Origin: Pseudomonas violetae
GTDB lineage: Bacteria > Pseudomonadota > Gammaproteobacteria > Pseudomonadales > Pseudomonadaceae
Assembly (NCBI RefSeq): GCF_023072615.1
Contig: NZ_JAKNRW010000044.1
Span: 1-41,653, forward strand
Reading direction: 5' to 3'
DNA: 41,653 nucleotides
Shown here: positions 39,358 through 41,653 of the stretch, one piece after another
Layout of the letters: every line of letters begins with the position of its first letter
How positions within the stretch are numbered: position 1 is the first letter of the stretch
The notes under the pieces: generated by a model
Seen by the model: the letters and a program-made list of their open reading frames with translations, nothing else
What the model was told of the DNA's origin: nothing
Databases searched by the model: none
Position numbers and translations under genes: made by a program

Positions 39358-40749
39358 ATGAATCTGCCGCTGATCCTCAATCTGCTGGTGTTCCTTGCCT
39401 TGCTGTTCGGCTTGGCGCAAACCCGTCACTCCAACTGGAGCCTGGCGAAAAAAGTTCTGCTCGCACTGGTGCTGGGCGTTGTGTTCGGCGTGGCTTTGCA
39501 CACCATTTATGGTGCTGGCAACCCGGTGCTGAAGGCGTCGATCGGCTGGTTCGATCTGGTGGGTAATGGTTACGTGCAACTGCTGCAAATGATCGTGATC
39601 CCGCTGGTGTTCGCCTCGATCCTCAGTGCGGTGGCGCGTCTGCACAACGCCTCGTCGCTGGGCAAAATCAGCTTCCTGACCATTGGCACGCTGCTATTCA
39701 CCACCGCCATCGCCGCCCTCGTCGGTATTGGCCTGACCAACCTGTTCGGCCTGACAGCTGAAGGCCTGGTCGCCGGCACCCAGGAAATGGCCCGCCTGCA
39801 AACCATCCAGACCGACTACGCAGGCAAGGTCGCGGACCTGAATGTGCCGCAGCTCTTGTTATCGTTCATCCCGCAAAATCCGTTCGCCGACCTGGCGCGC
39901 GCCAAGCCGACTTCGATCATCAGCGTGGTGATCTTCGCGGCCTTCCTCGGGGTTGCCGCCTTGCAACTGCTCAAGGATGACGTTGAAAAAGGTCAGAAAG
40001 TGATCAACGCCATCGACACCCTGCAAGCCTGGGTAATGCGCCTGGTGCGTCTGGTAATGAAGTTGACCCCCTATGGCGTGTTGGCGCTGATGACCAAGGT
40101 GGTCGCCGGTTCCAACCTGCAAGACATCGTCAAGCTTGGCAGTTTCGTGGTGGTGTCCTACATCGGCCTGGGCTTGATGTTCGTCGTACACGGCCTGCTG
40201 GTGGCGGCAGCCGGGATTAATCCGCTGCGCTTCTTCCGCAAGATCTGGCCAGTGCTCACATTTGCCTTCACCAGCCGTTCGAGCGCCGCGACAATTCCGC
40301 TGAGCATCGAAGCCCAAACCAGCCGCCTGGGGATTGCGCAATCTATCGCCAGCTTCGCCGCCTCGTTTGGTGCGACCATCGGCCAGAACGGCTGCGCCGG
40401 CCTGTACCCGGCGATGTTGGCAGTGATGGTTGCGCCGACCGTGGGCATCAACCCGCTGGACCCGCTATGGATCGCGACGTTGGTGGCGATTATTACCTTG
40501 AGTTCGGCTGGAGTGGCCGGGGTCGGCGGTGGCGCGACGTTTGCCGCGCTGATCGTGTTGCCGGCAATGGGTTTGCCAGTGTCACTGGTGGCGTTGCTGA
40601 TTTCGGTTGAGCCGCTGATCGATATGGGCCGCACGGCGTTGAACGTGAGCGGTTCGATTGCAGCGGGTGCAGTGACCAGCCAGATCATGCAGCAGACGGT
40701 TAAAGAATTGCTGGATGCGGATGAGCATTCGGCGTTGACTCAGGCCTGA
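39358..40749 (+). CDS. tcyP: L-cystine symporter TcyP
   Basis: A sodium- or proton-coupled cystine importer of the dicarboxylate/amino acid:cation symporter family, 463 residues, the same as E. coli TcyP (YdjN). It has about eight membrane helices and two re-entrant loops. MIVIPLVFASILSAVARL near 80, AFTSRSSAATIPLSIEAQ near 305 and the unwound helix region FGATIGQNGCAGLYPAML near 340 are the family signatures. The start at 39358 follows a CTCGGAG ribosome site and gives an immediate membrane helix; the frame is open another 43 codons upstream. Confidence 0.92.
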   Translation: MNLPLILNLLVFLALLFGLAQTRHSNWSLAKKVLLALVLGVVFGVALHTIYGAGNPVLKASIGWFDLVGNGYVQLLQMIVIPLVFASILSAVARLHNASSLGKISFLTIGTLLFTTAIAALVGIGLTNLFGLTAEGLVAGTQEMARLQTIQTDYAGKVADLNVPQLLLSFIPQNPFADLARAKPTSIISVVIFAAFLGVAALQLLKDDVEKGQKVINAIDTLQAWVMRLVRLVMKLTPYGVLALMTKVVAGSNLQDIVKLGSFVVVSYIGLGLMFVVHGLLVAAAGINPLRFFRKIWPVLTFAFTSRSSAATIPLSIEAQTSRLGIAQSIASFAASFGATIGQNGCAGLYPAMLAVMVAPTVGINPLDPLWIATLVAIITLSSAGVAGVGGGATFAALIVLPAMGLPVSLVALLISVEPLIDMGRTALNVSGSIAAGAVTSQIMQQTVKELLDADEHSALTQA

Positions 40750-40768
40750 TTCACATCGATAGCCAGCC

Positions 40769-40872
40769 CCTGTAGGAGCGAGCTTGCTCGCGATGGATTC
40801 GAAAGCGCCGCGATCATTGTGATGGCCAGCGTTATCGTTATCCACCATCGCGAGCAAGCTCGCTCCTACAGG
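40769..40872. repeat. REP pair with perfect 28-bp arms, overlapping folA end
   Basis: Arms at 40769-40796 and 40845-40872 are perfect complements over 28 bp, the longest in the window. The linker contains AGCGTTATCGTTATCC, which is the ACGATAACGC linker in reverse. The right arm lies inside the 3' end of folA. Confidence 0.95.
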
Positions 40873-41380
40873 CTTTTTCCCAGACCTCGAAGCTGTACGC
40901 AGGTTTACCATCCAAGGCCGGGTTTGGCACTTCTGAAACCAGCGTCCACTGCCCCAGATCAACCTCCGGAAACCATGCATCCCCTTCAGGGCTAAGCGCC
41001 ACACGGGTCAGATATAACCGATCCGCCTGCGCCATGCCCTGGGCATACAACTGCGCACCGCCAATCAACATCACCTCGTCGACGCCCTGCTCGTTCGCCC
41101 ATTCCTGCGCGCGAACCACTGCGGCTTCCAGCGACGGATAAACCTCGGCGCCTTCGAGCTGCAGATCGGCCTGGCGACTGACGACGAGATTCAACCTTCC
41201 CGGCAGCGGGCGACCGAGGGAATCCCAAGTCTTGCGCCCCATGATGATCGGCTTGCCCAGAGTGGTGGCCTTGAAGTATTTGAAGTCCCCCGGCAAGTGC
41301 CAGGGCATGCTGTTGTCGACGCCGATCACACGGTTTTCACCGAGGGCTGCGATCAGGCTGAGGGGGAGTGATTTAGTCAT
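40838..41380 (-). CDS. folA: Dihydrofolate reductase
   Basis: Reduces dihydrofolate with NADPH, the target of trimethoprim. The 180-residue protein has LIAALGENRVIGVDNSMPWHLPGDFKYF at residues 9-36, with the catalytic acid Asp in PGD. KPIIMGRKTWDSLGRPLPGR near 43-62 and MLIGGAQLYAQ near 104 complete the fold. The C-terminal residues CRSELARDGG are encoded by a REP arm and the TAA stop by the REP linker. Pseudomonas FolA proteins are otherwise about ten residues shorter. Divergent from the DUF2868 gene. Confidence 0.95.
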   Translation of the reverse strand: MTKSLPLSLIAALGENRVIGVDNSMPWHLPGDFKYFKATTLGKPIIMGRKTWDSLGRPLPGRLNLVVSRQADLQLEGAEVYPSLEAAVVRAQEWANEQGVDEVMLIGGAQLYAQGMAQADRLYLTRVALSPEGDAWFPEVDLGQWTLVSEVPNPALDGKPAYSFEVWEKACRSELARDGG

Positions 41381-41479
41381 GTCGGCGAGGATACCAGAGC
41401 CTTAGCTTCTCGCAACGTAGCCCCCCGACAAGCGCTACAGCGGTTATGCTCACGGCTCAATTGAGCGACGGGATGCCGC

Positions 41480-41653
41480 GTGACTGAACTGACTAACCTC
41501 TGGCTGACTGAAACTATCCGCCTGCGCGAAGAACACGCCGGGGCCCTGGACGATCTGGAAGCGAATAGAATGGCCCGCAGCGCGGGCGGCGACCTGCCGG
41601 CACGAATTCAACGCCGGGCGCTGTGGCTGGCGGAGCGCGACGGTCTGAGCAGC
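41480..41653 (+). CDS. DUF2868 domain protein, N-terminal fragment (3' end outside window)
   Basis: Fifty-eight codons from a GTG at 41480 to the window end, encoding V/MTELTNLWLTETIRLREE, then the EANRMARSAGGDLPARIQRRALWLAERDGL segment. This matches the start of DUF2868 proteins, which in Pseudomonas sit next to folA and are followed by a DUF3482 GTPase-like gene. Later DUF2868 parts carry membrane helices, not visible here. An ATG at 41473 is out of frame and stops after four codons, so the GTG is the likely start. Function unknown. Confidence 0.78.
   Translation, partial: MTELTNLWLTETIRLREEHAGALDDLEANRMARSAGGDLPARIQRRALWLAERDGLSS

Noticed and set aside
1612..40872. Could the many GCGAGCAAG repeats be a CRISPR array or its remains?
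   Set aside because: They are dispersed, palindromic, in inverted pairs with a conserved linker, and no cas gene is present. They are REP elements.

Overview
The window is chromosomal DNA of a Pseudomonas, most likely of the P. fluorescens group. The evidence is high-GC codon use, the recognisable PA0401–PA0349-type gene order (pyrX, pilT, yggS-proC-yggT, metXW, rdgB-hemW, trmB-thiG-thiS, rpoH-ftsX-ftsE-ftsY, laoRCBA, coaD, mutM, ilvD, folA), and many copies of the fluorescens-type REP element built on GCGAGCAAGCTCGCTCC. All names come from reading the translations; no database search was run.

Layout. Bases 1-5.1 kb hold the end of a dihydroorotase-like gene, a double-TM2 membrane protein, an NlpC/P60 peptidase, pilT, and the yggS-proC-yggT operon divergent from it. 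Bases 5.1-9.5 kb are one tight forward cluster for methionine synthesis and nucleotide and heme-related housekeeping: metX, metW, a DUF4426 exported protein, rdgB, hemW and a DUF3392 membrane protein. Bases 9.6-12.0 kb on the minus strand carry trmB, thiG, thiS and a DUF423 membrane protein. mtgA follows on the plus strand and converges, through a strong bidirectional terminator, on the minus-strand set ftsY-ftsE-ftsX followed by rpoH. Next come paired M16 peptidases (one active, one degenerate), rsmD and a YheT-like hydrolase.

Bases 22.0-27.4 kb carry a mercaptopyruvate sulfurtransferase and the long-chain alcohol oxidation locus laoR / laoC-laoB-laoA, with a clear palindromic operator candidate in the divergent control region. 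Then come coaD, a YfhL-type ferredoxin, a small exported protein, mutM, an HDOD regulator, a PfpI-like protein and an RlmI-type rRNA methyltransferase.

Bases 32.7-35.8 kb are the accessory part. They contain an AT-rich orphan gene for a secreted protein of unknown function, a Bcr/CflA-type drug exporter, and a frameshifted REP-associated tyrosine transposase (RAYT) sitting between REP sequences. The window ends with ilvD, phosphorylcholine phosphatase (pchP), the cystine symporter tcyP, folA and the start of a DUF2868 gene.

The main pattern not explained by gene calls is the REP population. Most convergent gene junctions carry a REP pair, a REP-like hairpin or a terminator. At least four genes (YheT-like hydrolase, MFS exporter, RAYT, folA) take their stop codon, and some their last residues, from REP or REP-linker DNA. 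I found no tRNA, rRNA, CRISPR array, prophage or plasmid function. The strongest candidates for further interest are the REP/RAYT remnant with its REP-derived C-termini, the lao control region, and the orphan secreted protein.
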